The translations under genes were made by a program, and so were the position numbers. A DNA stretch of 64,000 nucleotides. It comes from Archangium violaceum Cb vi76 (lineage in GTDB: Bacteria > Myxococcota > Myxococcia > Myxococcales > Myxococcaceae). Shown here piece after piece: positions 9,455 to 18,552 of the stretch. The notes beneath the pieces are model-generated. The model was not told the DNA's origin, made no database searches, and worked only from the letters and a program-made list of their open reading frames with translations. The DNA lies in NCBI RefSeq assembly GCF_000733295.1, contig NZ_JPMI01000228.1, positions 17,152 through 81,151 on the forward strand, in the 5' to 3' direction. Position 1 is the stretch's first letter; every line of letters starts with the position of its first letter.

Positions 9455-12232
9455 CTACAGGCGCAGACCCGCGGGCAGGGTGTCGCCGAGCGCTCGCGCT
9501 TCATCCGCCGCTTCGAGCGCTACTACTTCCGTCACCATCCGCACCCAGGTGTCCGCTGCCTTCGCCGCTCGCAGCGCCTGGGCTGTCTTCGCTCGCAGCT
9601 CGGGGCTGATGTCCCGCATGCGGTCTCCCGTCAGCCGTGCGAGCTGCGCCGCAGCGAACGGCGCCCCGTCGATGTGCTTGAGGTCCAGCTCCAGCAGCAG
9701 CGACAGCCAGGCCTCCGCCACCTCCACGTCCACCACCTTGTGGCTGCTGCCGTACAGCGGCACTCGAGCGCCCAGACGTCCCAGCGCCCACGCCCACGGG
9801 CCGCCGCTCTTGTTCTCCGCCTTCAGCCGCGCCGCTACCCACCCGCCCAGCTCCGCCTTGTCTCCTGGCTCCAGGTGCTCCAGTGAGGCCGCCGTGCGCA
9901 CCATCTCGTCCAGGCCCTCGGGCTGGATGCCCTTGAGCTTGCCCGGCGGTTGGGGCGCGTCCAGCGGCACCTTCCTCGCCAGGTGCGGCTTCAGGTAGTC
10001 GTAGAGCTTCCGCTGCTGCGCTTCGCTCAGGCCTCCCGCGATGCGCCGCCACATCACCCAGAACTCGATCCACACCGACTTCTCGGTGTGGTGCTGCACC
10101 AGCGGCTCGAAGAGCGTGAACGTCTGCTCCGCACGCCAGTGGTCCAGCGGGTAGCCGAAGCCCGGCCGCAGTGTGTAGCCCGTCAGGCTGTAGAAGACGC
10201 GCTCGTGGTCCGCCGTGCGCCGCCGCTTGGACGCTCCCGCGAAGAGCGTGCTCCACAGCTCGCGCAGTACCGGCACCCGCCACGTCTCGCGCGGGCCCAG
10301 CACCTTCTCCAACGTGCGCGACAGCTGCTTCACGTCCTTGGGGCCAATCGGCAGGGGCTTGTTGCCGTATACCCGCTCGGCGTTTTCCTTCGCCTCGGCG
10401 AAGCGTGCCGGCATGGACTCGGTGACCGTCAGCTCCCGTTCGCCGCTCGTGCCTCGCAGCTCGAACTCCAGGCGCCAGCGCTCGTCCGCCACGTTCGACA
10501 CGGCGAAGAGCTCCAGCGTGCCAATCTCCGTGAGCCCCGCCTGCAGGTGCACCGGCACCTCCGCCGTCTTCCCCGCGGCGCCCTTGAGCACCGTATGGAT
10601 GGGCGGCAGCGGCTTCAGCTCCTCCGTCAGCGGCACCACGTCGCCCGGCTTGTCGATGCGGTCGCTCGTGGTGGAGTACAGCGTGAACTGCACCGGCCGC
10701 CCCAGCGTCAGCGTGAAGGAGCGCTCTCCGATGTCGACCTGGTTGCCCTCCTCGAAGCCTCGAGGGATGAGGCACAGCACCGGCTGCTCCGTGCTGTCCG
10801 CCGGCCGCTGCAGGGCCACGTAGTACGCACGCGCCGCGCCGCCGCCGATCTTCAGGCCGTGCCCGCGCCGCACCAGTCCGTACCAGGCCGCGCCGCGCGC
10901 CACCGCCAGCTCCAGCGACTCGTGCTTCAGCAGCCGGATGCGCGGAGCCCCCGGCCACCACGCGCTCACCGCCTCCACCAACCGCTCGGCCAGTTGGGGC
11001 GAGTTGAAGACACCTCCATTGAGGAGGATGGCGTCGGGGCGGGGGAGGGCACCTTCCGCGGGCGCCGTCTCGCCCAGCGCCGTGAAGCCCGCCGCCGCGT
11101 GCTGAGCGAGGAAGGCCGCCAGGTGCCGGGTGATGGCCGCGTCCTGCGCGTACGGCAGTCCCAGCTCCTGCAGCGCCATGCGCGACACGCGCCGCGGCCG
11201 CTCCTGCGCACCCGAGCGCGGGAAGAAGCCGTCCATGACGAGGCTCTCCGCCTCCTCACGCGTGAGCTCCGTGGACAACGAGCCGCCCAGCAGCCGGCTG
11301 CCCTCGGAGACGAGTGACACGCCATACCGCTCGGGAGGGTTGTTGCCGAGCAGGGCCTCCTTGGCGGTGCGCGCCGCCTGGATGGCCTGGGTCCACTGGG
11401 TGGCGGACAGGCGCCGGTTGCCGTCCGGGAAGAGCTTCTCCTCCACGCGTTTGGCGAGCGCGGCGTCCATGTTGTCGCCGCCGAGCATGAGGTGCTCTCC
11501 CACCGCGAGCCGCCGCAGCATGGGGCCCTCGGGAGACACGCCCGCGTGCACCAGGGTGAAGTCCGTGGTTCCACCGCCCACGTCCACCACCAGCACCAGC
11601 CGCACGTCCTCCAGCGACTGCGCCAGGTCCTTCCGGTGGCGCGCGGTGTAGTCGTAGAAGGCCGCCTGCGGCTCCTCCAACAGGGTGAACTTCTCCAGGC
11701 CCGCCTTGCGCGCGGCGCTCACCGTGAGGGCGCGCGCCGCCTCGTCGAAGGAGGCGGGCACGGTGATGACCACCTCCTGCTGTGCCAGCGGGGCCTCGGG
11801 GTGGGCGTGGTTCCACGCCCGGGCCATGTGCTGGAGGAGCAGGGCACTGGCCTCCACCGGGGACAGCTTCGCCACGTCCGCCGGAGCGCCCCACGGGAGG
11901 ATGGGCGCGGAACGGTCCACGCCCGGGTGGCACAGCCAGCTCTTCGCGGACGTCACCACCCGGCCCGGCACCCGGGCTCCCTGCCAGCGGGCGAGCTCGC
12001 CCACCACCTGTGAGCCGCTGTCGCCCCAGGGCAGACGGAGCGACCCGGCGGCGAGCTCATGGCCGGCGGGCACGTAGACACACGAGGGCAGCAGGGGCCG
12101 CGGGCTGACCTCGCCCTGTCGCACCAGTTGGGGGACGGGGAAGTCCTCCACGGGAGCGGTGGGGCCCTTCGAGGGGTCCACCGAGGCGACGGCGCAGTGC
12201 GTGGTTCCGAGGTCGATGCCGACGATGTGCAT
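9455..12232 (-). CDS. Hsp70-family protein with C-terminal DUF3731-like region
   Basis: A 925-residue Hsp70 relative. The N-terminal actin-like ATPase carries GIDLGTTHCAVA (5-16), VITVPASFDEAAR (155-167) and VVDVGGGTTDF (215-225), the phosphate-binding loops of Hsp70. The substrate-binding region is divergent, and residues ~650-925 form a helical extension (TGYTLRPGFGYPLDHWR, WVMWRRIAGGL) of the DUF3731 type, not the usual Hsp70 lid and DnaK tail. It is not the housekeeping DnaK. It is the last gene of a DUF2760-Hsp70-Hsp70 operon and starts 40 bp after the second Hsp70. The two Hsp70s share only partial identity, so they are not a recent duplicate. Confidence 0.85.
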   Translation of the reverse strand: MHIVGIDLGTTHCAVASVDPSKGPTAPVEDFPVPQLVRQGEVSPRPLLPSCVYVPAGHELAAGSLRLPWGDSGSQVVGELARWQGARVPGRVVTSAKSWLCHPGVDRSAPILPWGAPADVAKLSPVEASALLLQHMARAWNHAHPEAPLAQQEVVITVPASFDEAARALTVSAARKAGLEKFTLLEEPQAAFYDYTARHRKDLAQSLEDVRLVLVVDVGGGTTDFTLVHAGVSPEGPMLRRLAVGEHLMLGGDNMDAALAKRVEEKLFPDGNRRLSATQWTQAIQAARTAKEALLGNNPPERYGVSLVSEGSRLLGGSLSTELTREEAESLVMDGFFPRSGAQERPRRVSRMALQELGLPYAQDAAITRHLAAFLAQHAAAGFTALGETAPAEGALPRPDAILLNGGVFNSPQLAERLVEAVSAWWPGAPRIRLLKHESLELAVARGAAWYGLVRRGHGLKIGGGAARAYYVALQRPADSTEQPVLCLIPRGFEEGNQVDIGERSFTLTLGRPVQFTLYSTTSDRIDKPGDVVPLTEELKPLPPIHTVLKGAAGKTAEVPVHLQAGLTEIGTLELFAVSNVADERWRLEFELRGTSGERELTVTESMPARFAEAKENAERVYGNKPLPIGPKDVKQLSRTLEKVLGPRETWRVPVLRELWSTLFAGASKRRRTADHERVFYSLTGYTLRPGFGYPLDHWRAEQTFTLFEPLVQHHTEKSVWIEFWVMWRRIAGGLSEAQQRKLYDYLKPHLARKVPLDAPQPPGKLKGIQPEGLDEMVRTAASLEHLEPGDKAELGGWVAARLKAENKSGGPWAWALGRLGARVPLYGSSHKVVDVEVAEAWLSLLLELDLKHIDGAPFAAAQLARLTGDRMRDISPELRAKTAQALRAAKAADTWVRMVTEVVALEAADEARALGDTLPAGLRL

Positions 12233-12272
12233 AGGCGTGCGGGCGGCCCTTGCTGGCCGCGCGGGGCTCCTT

Positions 12273-14126
12273 CTACTCCTTCATGCGGACGTTGAGCTCC
12301 AGCTTCCACTTCCCGGGGCCGTCCTTCTGCAGGCATCGCAATTCCAGCGTGCCCACCTCGGTGACGGCGGCCTGGAGGTTGACGGGGGTGAGATCCCCGT
12401 AGGGCGCGGGCGTGCCCGGGAGCGTCGTCTCGATGGGGGCGAGCTCCTCGAACTCGTCGTTGCCGTCCACGTCGTCCACCAGCACGCCCACCTTGTCGTC
12501 GCGCCGCACGGACGAGGCGAAGAAGCGGAAGCTGGTGGGCTCGCCGGTGACGAGGCCGAACTCCTGCGGAGGCACATCCGCCTGGGTGCCCTCTTCCATA
12601 CCGAAGGGGGCCACGCACAGGGCCTTCACCGGGGGCTCCATGCCGGGCACGGCGGGCATGGCCGTCTCCACGCCCACGTAGTAGGCGCGAGCCGTGCCGC
12701 CGCGGATGCGCAGTCCGTGGCCCTGGCGCACCCAGCCGTAATAGGCCGCGCCGCGCGCCACGGACAGGTCCAGGTCCGCGCCCGCGAGCTCCTGGGCCGG
12801 CTGGCCACCGTCCGCGGTGAGCCAGGAGTTGAGCACCTCCATCACCCGGGCCTTGAGCGGGCCCGCCTTGAAGACGCCACCATTGAAGAGCACGGCGGTG
12901 GGGTGGATGAAGGACTTGCCGCCCACGTTCACCGGCGAGTCCGGCGAGTTGGCCAGCGCCTGCGCCTGCCGGGTGAGGAAGGCGGCCAGGTGCTTCGTCA
13001 CCGCGGGGTCCTGCGCGTACGGCAGCGCCATCTGCGCGAGGCCGGTGCGCCGGGCCACGCGCGGCAGCTCCGCGACGGGGGAGGGCGGGAAGAAACCATC
13101 GGTGAGGACGCGGTCCAGGTCCTCGCGGGCCAGCTCCGTGCGCAGCGTGCCGCCGATGAGCGACGAGCCGCGGCCCGGAATCGCGATGGGCGCCTTCGCC
13201 ATGGACGGATCGCCGTACAGCGTCTCCTTGGCCATGCGGCAGCCGTAGGTGAGGGCGTTGAACTGCCACGCGTCGAGCTTCTTGCCCTCGGCGGTGAGGC
13301 GCTGGTTGAGCGTGTGCGCCAGCGCCAGGTCCATGTTGTCGCCGCCCAGGAGGATGTGGTCCCCCACCGCCACACGGGTGAGCTCCACGTCGCCCGCGCG
13401 GTCGCGCACGGTGATGAGCGAGAAGTCCGTGGTGCCGCCACCCACGTCCACAACGAGGATGACCTCGCCCACCTTCACCTGCTTGCGGAAGGTCTCTCCC
13501 TGCGCCTCCAACCAGGCGTAGAGCGCCGCCTGTGGCTCCTCCAGGAGGATGATGTTCTCCAGGCCCGCGGCCTTCGCGGCCTCGAGGGTCAGGTCGCGCG
13601 CGGCGGCGTCGAAGGAGGCCGGGACGGTGATGATGACGTCCTGCGCGGCCATGGCGTTGCCGGCGTCCTCCTTCGTCCGGGCGAAGGTGTGGTCCCACGC
13701 CTCGCGCAGGTGGCGCAGGTAGCGCGTGGAGGCCTCCACCGGAGACACCCGCTGCACCTCCTCGGGGGCCTGCCAGGGGAGCAGCGCGCCGCGCCGGTCC
13801 ACCCCGGGGTGGCTCAACCAGCTCTTCGCCGAGGACACCAGCCGGGTGGGCACCTTGGCCCCGTGCACGCGGGCGAACTCACCGGAGATGCTCGTGGCCG
13901 CCGGGTTCCACGGCAGCGCCAGGCTCCCCGGGGGGAACTCCTGGCCGCCAGGCAGGTAGAGGAACGAGGGCAGCAGTGTCCGGGCCTCCACGGTGCCGGG
14001 CGCTATCAGCTGCGGGATGGGCAGCATCGACTGCGCCGCGCCACGCGCCTTCGCCTCCTCCAGGTTGAAGTAGGAGACCGCGGAGTGCGTGGTGCCGAGA
14101 TCGATTCCAATCGCGTATCGGGCCAT
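12273..14126 (-). CDS. Hsp70-family protein (short form)
   Basis: A 617-residue Hsp70-like chaperone. ATPase motifs: GIDLGTTHSAVSY (7-19), VIITVPASFDAAAR (164-177) and VVDVGGGTTDF (225-235). A beta-rich substrate domain follows and the protein ends at KLELNVRMKE, without the DnaK acidic tail. It starts 18 bp after the DUF2760 gene and is followed after 40 bp by the longer Hsp70. Two different Hsp70s in one operon without DnaJ or GrpE suggest a dedicated client or a heteromeric machine rather than general folding. Confidence 0.88.
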   Translation of the reverse strand: MARYAIGIDLGTTHSAVSYFNLEEAKARGAAQSMLPIPQLIAPGTVEARTLLPSFLYLPGGQEFPPGSLALPWNPAATSISGEFARVHGAKVPTRLVSSAKSWLSHPGVDRRGALLPWQAPEEVQRVSPVEASTRYLRHLREAWDHTFARTKEDAGNAMAAQDVIITVPASFDAAARDLTLEAAKAAGLENIILLEEPQAALYAWLEAQGETFRKQVKVGEVILVVDVGGGTTDFSLITVRDRAGDVELTRVAVGDHILLGGDNMDLALAHTLNQRLTAEGKKLDAWQFNALTYGCRMAKETLYGDPSMAKAPIAIPGRGSSLIGGTLRTELAREDLDRVLTDGFFPPSPVAELPRVARRTGLAQMALPYAQDPAVTKHLAAFLTRQAQALANSPDSPVNVGGKSFIHPTAVLFNGGVFKAGPLKARVMEVLNSWLTADGGQPAQELAGADLDLSVARGAAYYGWVRQGHGLRIRGGTARAYYVGVETAMPAVPGMEPPVKALCVAPFGMEEGTQADVPPQEFGLVTGEPTSFRFFASSVRRDDKVGVLVDDVDGNDEFEELAPIETTLPGTPAPYGDLTPVNLQAAVTEVGTLELRCLQKDGPGKWKLELNVRMKE

Positions 14127-14144
14127 ATGCGCTCCAATCTGGTG

Positions 14145-14756
14145 TCAGGACAGCTCGACTTCAGCGGGCGACAGCACCCGGGGATCCATCGCTGGACTGG
14201 TGGACGGGAATTTCACGGCCGTGGTCATCCACCCGTGGTGCTTGAGTGCTCCGTTATAGGGAGGCTGGCCCGCCACGTTGCCGGTGAGGCGGATGCGCTG
14301 GGCGTCGAAGCCGGCGGGCACGTCCACCCGGTCGCCCTCGGACTGGGGCAGCACCGGCTCCAACGTGAGGTACTGGCGCAGCACCTTGCGGCACCCTTCG
14401 TGGACGATGCGGGCCGCGGCGCCCACGTCCGCGTCCGGGAAGGCCGCCACGTCCTCTTGTAGGAAGTCGATGAGCCGCCCCTCGCGCTGCAGCATGGCGA
14501 GGAACTGGAGGGCCGGAGCGTGCTCCCGCTCGGGGGGCAGTGGAGCAACCGGCTCCTTCTTTTCTGGCGCCTTTTCCTGGGTGGCCTGTCCGGCGGGCAG
14601 CCCGGTGGGCGTCCCGGCGGGCAACTGGCCGGCCTTGTCGGCCTCGCGCACGGGCAGTACGGCCTGCGCGAACGCCTGGTCGAACCAGATCCGCCAGAAG
14701 CACACGAACGCGAGCCAGAAACGAGCGAAGAACGAGAGCGAAGGCTGGTCGGTCAT
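14145..14756 (-). CDS. DUF2760 protein, first gene of the Hsp70 operon
   Basis: A 203-residue protein. An N-terminal hydrophobic/aromatic helix (FFARFWLAFVCFWRIWFD) precedes a Pro/Lys/Glu-rich linker (~45-75) and a conserved C-terminal domain with ALQFLAMLQREGRLIDFLQED and YNGALKHHGW, the pattern of DUF2760. The family has no known activity, but its members often sit beside unusual Hsp70 genes, as here. The N-terminal helix may anchor the Hsp70 pair to the membrane (inference). The gene leads the operon and is separated from tRNA-Ala by a terminator. Confidence 0.75.
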   Translation of the reverse strand: MTDQPSLSFFARFWLAFVCFWRIWFDQAFAQAVLPVREADKAGQLPAGTPTGLPAGQATQEKAPEKKEPVAPLPPEREHAPALQFLAMLQREGRLIDFLQEDVAAFPDADVGAAARIVHEGCRKVLRQYLTLEPVLPQSEGDRVDVPAGFDAQRIRLTGNVAGQPPYNGALKHHGWMTTAVKFPSTSPAMDPRVLSPAEVELS

Positions 14757-14811
14757 CGGCTCCGGATAACAGACCCCTGGAGCTTTTCAATTCACTCGTA
14801 GCCCAAATGAA

Positions 14812-14841
14812 AAGGGCCTCACTGTTTCCAGTGAGGCCCTT
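14812..14841 (-). terminator. Intrinsic terminator after tRNA-Ala
   Basis: A perfect 13-bp stem (14812-14824 with 14829-14841) with a 4-base loop, followed on the minus strand by TTTCATTT. It is positioned to end tRNA-Ala transcription before the Hsp70 operon. Confidence 0.8.
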
Positions 14842-14851
14842 CTCTGTTGCA

Positions 14852-14927
<76 letters not shown>

Positions 14928-15114
14928 GCAACCACTATGTGTCCCAACGTGTCTCAGCGGCGGGGCTTTTTCTCCGCCGCCGAAAGACGAACGGGCAGAT
15001 ACAGGACCCTATTCCAGGTGTCAAGCCGGGAATCTTCCGGGTCCCTTGCGCGATTGACGCGCGGCAACTCAGGGTGTCATAAGAACCCCCTCCCATCAGG
15101 CGCTGCCCATCGGA

Positions 15115-17472
15115 ATGTCTACTCCCTCATCGAAGTTGAGCCCGGCCGAGATTACGAAGCTGGAGCAAGCGTTCGCTTCAGACCCTTCCTCCGACGCGTA
15201 CAAGCCGCTGGCCGAGGCGTATCTGGCCGCCGGCCGCTTCATGGAGGCGATGGTGGTCTGCAAGAAAGGGGTGAAGGCCCACCCTGATCGTGCGGATCCT
15301 CGCCTCCTCCTGGCCCGCGTGTACGCGGACCAGGGCAAGGACAAGAAGGCCCTGGAAGAGGTGCTCGGCGCGCTCCAGGTGCAGCCCAACGACAAGGCCT
15401 CGCTGCGCATGGCGGGGACGCTGCAACTGAAGACCGGCGAGGGCGAGGCTGGCAGGGCCAACCTCCTCAAGGCCTACGCGGCGGATACCGCGGACGCCGA
15501 GACCCTCGCGGCGATGCAGCAGTTCCAGGTGCAGCCGCCCCAGGCCGCCGCGCCCGTGGCCGCTCCGGCTCCTGTCGCCGCGCCCGCTCCTGTCGCCGCG
15601 CCCGTGGCTGCTCCGGCTCCCGTGGCCGCCGCGCCCGCTCCCGCCGCCGAGCCCGCTCCGGCTCCCGCCGCCGCCCGCAAGCGCCCGGTGGCCGCCGAGG
15701 AGGATGAGGAGGAGGCTCCGCGTCCCAAGGCCCGCGCCGAGAAGCCCGCGGCCCCGGCCCGCCGCGCCGCGCCGGTAGTCATCGACGAGGACGATGACGT
15801 CGATGACGACGAGGACGCGCCTCGCAAGTCGCGCAAGAAGGGTTCTGGCGGGAGCGCCAAGTTCATCACGCTCGGCCTGGTGATCGCCGTCCCCCTCATC
15901 CTGGGCGGCTACTTCTGGCAGGGGCGCCTGGCCGCCCAGCGCAACCGGGAGATCAAGAAGCAGCTCGACGCCGCCACCGAGCAGCTCAAGCACGACTCGT
16001 TCGCCTCCTACAAGAAGGCCTGCGAGGCGGCCGACAAGGCGCTCGAGGTGGATGACACCTCCACCGCCGCCCACGGCTACCTGGCCTACGCCTACGCCAT
16101 CCGCTGGGGTGAGCACGGCGGTGGTGACGACGCCCGCAAGCGCGCCGAGGAGCACCTGGCATCCGCCCAGAAGAGCGGGGAGATCAGCTCGCACCTGTAC
16201 GCCGCCGAGGCGCTCATCAAGACGTACGGTGGTAAGGGCAAGGACGCGCTCACGGAGCTCGAGGGCCGCGTCAAGAAGTTCGACGAGGAGGGCAAGCGCA
16301 GCTCGCTGCTGTACCTCACGCTCGGCCTCATCCAGATGAACGCGGGTGACCTGGACCGCGCCAAGGACAACCTGGAGAAGGCCCAGGGCCTGTCTCCGGA
16401 TGATCCGCGCATCTACGCCGCGCTCGGTGCCGCGTACCGCCGGCTCGGCCAGGACGCCATCGCCTGGAAGAACTACGACTTCGCCCTGCGCTACGAGAAG
16501 GACCACCACGAGTCGCTGCTCGGCAAGTCCCTGCTGATGCTGGAGCAGGACGAGGCCAACTTCGGGCTGGCCGCGGTGATGATCAAGAAGCTGCTGGAGG
16601 CCGAGCCGCCCCCGTCGCCGCGTCAGCTCGCGGCGGCCAACCTGGCGCGCTCGCTGCTCATCTCGCGCGTGTCCGCGTCCATGGAGAAGCTCAAGCCCGA
16701 CGAGCAGGCCAAGCTCGCCGAGGCCACCGGGGTGCCCGCCGAGAAGGAGAAGGCGCGCCAGGAGCTGGTCAAGGCCGAGGACACGGGCTTCACGCTGGAC
16801 AAGGCGAGCCCCGAGCTGTCGCTCATCAAGGGCCGCCGGCTGCTCTCCGAGAACGAGTACGACAAGGCCGCCGAGGAGATCCGCAAGGCCATCAAGATCG
16901 ACCCCACGCGCGCCCAGTTCTACGTGGAGCTGTCCAAGGCCCTCATGGGCAAGCAGGGCGGCGAGAAGGAGGCCTCCGAGGCGCTCGTCACCGCCATCAA
17001 GACCATGGGTGACAGCCCCAAGCTGCTCACCATGCTGGGCAACGCCTACCGCAAGCAGAACAAGCTCAACGAGGCGATCGACGCGTACAAGCGCTCGGTG
17101 AAGGAGCCGAACGCGAAGAACCCCGAGGCCCGTCTGGCCATGGGCACCATCTTCCGCGAGCGCGGCGAGTGGACGATGGCGCAGGAGACGCTGGAGAAGG
17201 CGAGCACCGAGTTCATCGGCCAGCCGGACCGGGCCGCCACCGCGCTGCTCGAGCTGGCGCGCGTCTTCGAGGGCAAGGGCGACCCCGCCAAGGCCGACGA
17301 GACGTACCAGAAGGCGCTCAACGCGGACGAGAACTACTGCCCGGCCTACTACTTCTACGCGGCGTTCCTCAAGAAGGACCCGAAGCAGGCCTCCAAGGCC
17401 AGGCCGCTGGCGCAGCAGTACATCACGTGCGCGCCCAAGGGCGAGTACGTGGCGCAGGCCGGCGCGCTGTGA
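15115..17472 (+). CDS. Membrane-anchored TPR-repeat protein
   Basis: A 785-residue protein. N-terminal TPR-like helices (1-140; the first is DAYKPLAEAYLAAGRFMEA) are followed by a long Pro/Ala/Val repeat linker (~140-200), an acidic/basic segment and one transmembrane helix at 247-268 (FITLGLVIAVPLILGGYFW). At least eight further TPR units fill residues 280-780 on the other side of the membrane. Such proteins scaffold envelope or motility complexes in myxobacteria; this one has no catalytic motif and no named counterpart that I recognise. A terminator follows (17510-17543), so it is monocistronic. Confidence 0.75.
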   Translation: MSTPSSKLSPAEITKLEQAFASDPSSDAYKPLAEAYLAAGRFMEAMVVCKKGVKAHPDRADPRLLLARVYADQGKDKKALEEVLGALQVQPNDKASLRMAGTLQLKTGEGEAGRANLLKAYAADTADAETLAAMQQFQVQPPQAAAPVAAPAPVAAPAPVAAPVAAPAPVAAAPAPAAEPAPAPAAARKRPVAAEEDEEEAPRPKARAEKPAAPARRAAPVVIDEDDDVDDDEDAPRKSRKKGSGGSAKFITLGLVIAVPLILGGYFWQGRLAAQRNREIKKQLDAATEQLKHDSFASYKKACEAADKALEVDDTSTAAHGYLAYAYAIRWGEHGGGDDARKRAEEHLASAQKSGEISSHLYAAEALIKTYGGKGKDALTELEGRVKKFDEEGKRSSLLYLTLGLIQMNAGDLDRAKDNLEKAQGLSPDDPRIYAALGAAYRRLGQDAIAWKNYDFALRYEKDHHESLLGKSLLMLEQDEANFGLAAVMIKKLLEAEPPPSPRQLAAANLARSLLISRVSASMEKLKPDEQAKLAEATGVPAEKEKARQELVKAEDTGFTLDKASPELSLIKGRRLLSENEYDKAAEEIRKAIKIDPTRAQFYVELSKALMGKQGGEKEASEALVTAIKTMGDSPKLLTMLGNAYRKQNKLNEAIDAYKRSVKEPNAKNPEARLAMGTIFRERGEWTMAQETLEKASTEFIGQPDRAATALLELARVFEGKGDPAKADETYQKALNADENYCPAYYFYAAFLKKDPKQASKARPLAQQYITCAPKGEYVAQAGAL

Positions 17473-17509
17473 GCCAGGCTGCCGCCTGGAACAAGCGGTT
17501 CTGATAGCG

Positions 17510-17543
17510 ACGGGCGCGGGGATGGTGAAAATCCCGCGCCCGT
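17510..17543 (+). terminator. Terminator after the TPR gene
   Basis: ACGGGCGCGGGGAT pairs with ATCCCGCGCCCGT (one bulged G) around a short loop, followed by TTTGCTT. Confidence 0.65.
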
Positions 17544-17660
17544 TTGCTTGAAGTGCGACTCCCCCCTGTGTAAGGGGAGGGGCGTTTTCCACCCCGGGCG
17601 GAGTCCGCTCCGCCTCCCACCGCGTCAGCAGCGAGCTTGACGTGCCTTGGGGAGTCCTGC

Positions 17661-18545
17661 GTGAGCGCGCGTGCCTTGAGTGAGTCGAGCTTCGCTTCGG
17701 ATCTGCTGTCCCTCACCAAGCCGAGGCTGTCCGGGCTGGTGATCGCCACCGCCGCGGGCGGCATGTGGCTGGCGCCCGGCGAGCTGACGGTGCCGCGCAT
17801 CCTCGTGACGCTGCTGGCCACCGCGGGCACGGTGGGCGCCGCCAACGCGCTCAATTGCTACTGGGAGCGGGAGAGCGATCGCTTCATGGCGCGCACCGCC
17901 AACCGTCCGCTGCCCTCGGGACGCATGGAGCCGGGCGTGGCGCTGGGCTTCGGGCTGGCCCTGGCGGCGCTCTCCCTGCCGGCGCTCGCCCTGGGCGCCA
18001 ACCTGCTCACCGCGGGCCTGGGCCTGGTGGCGCTGCTCAGCTACGTGCTCGCGTACACGCCGCTCAAGGCGCGGACCTCCGCCTCCATGCTGGTGGGCGC
18101 GGTGCCCGGCGCGCTGCCTCCGCTCATGGGCTGGACGGCCGTCACCGGGCAGATCGACGCGGGCGGCTACGTCCTCTTCGCCATCCTCTTCCTGTGGCAG
18201 ATTCCGCACTCCATCGCGATCGGCCTGTTCCGCCAGGACGAGTACGCGGCGGCCGGCCTCAAGACCGTGCCGCTGGAGCGCGGAGAGGACTCCAGCCGGC
18301 TGCAGATCGTCCTCTACCTGGTGGCGCTGGTGCCCATGACGCTGCTGCCCTTCCAGCTGCGCATCGCCGGGGCGTGGTACCTGGCGGCGGCGGTGGTGCT
18401 GGGCCTGTCCTTCCTCGGGCTGGGAGCGACCGGCCTCTTCCGGAGCCTGGGAAGGCCCTGGGCGCGCCAGACGTTCCTGTTCAGCCTGCTGTACCTGGCC
18501 GGCCTCTTCGCCGCGCTGATGCTCGACAGTGGGGGACACGGTTGA
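17661..18545 (+). CDS. ctaB: Protohaem IX farnesyltransferase (haem O synthase)
   Basis: A 294-residue polytopic prenyltransferase that adds farnesyl to haem b to make haem O for cytochrome oxidases. The UbiA-type active-site block is present as N65-C-Y-W-E-R-E-S-D73 followed by RFMARTANRPLP; it corresponds to NxxxDxxxD with Glu in place of the first Asp. The second loop contains DEYAAAGLKTVP. About eight transmembrane helices. The GTG at 17661 is preceded by GGGGAG with 6-base spacing. The ABC ATPase gene begins 7 bp after the stop, so the two are probably translationally coupled, an unusual partner for ctaB. Confidence 0.92.
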   Translation: MSARALSESSFASDLLSLTKPRLSGLVIATAAGGMWLAPGELTVPRILVTLLATAGTVGAANALNCYWERESDRFMARTANRPLPSGRMEPGVALGFGLALAALSLPALALGANLLTAGLGLVALLSYVLAYTPLKARTSASMLVGAVPGALPPLMGWTAVTGQIDAGGYVLFAILFLWQIPHSIAIGLFRQDEYAAAGLKTVPLERGEDSSRLQIVLYLVALVPMTLLPFQLRIAGAWYLAAAVVLGLSFLGLGATGLFRSLGRPWARQTFLFSLLYLAGLFAALMLDSGGHG

Positions 18546-18552
18546 TTCGAGG

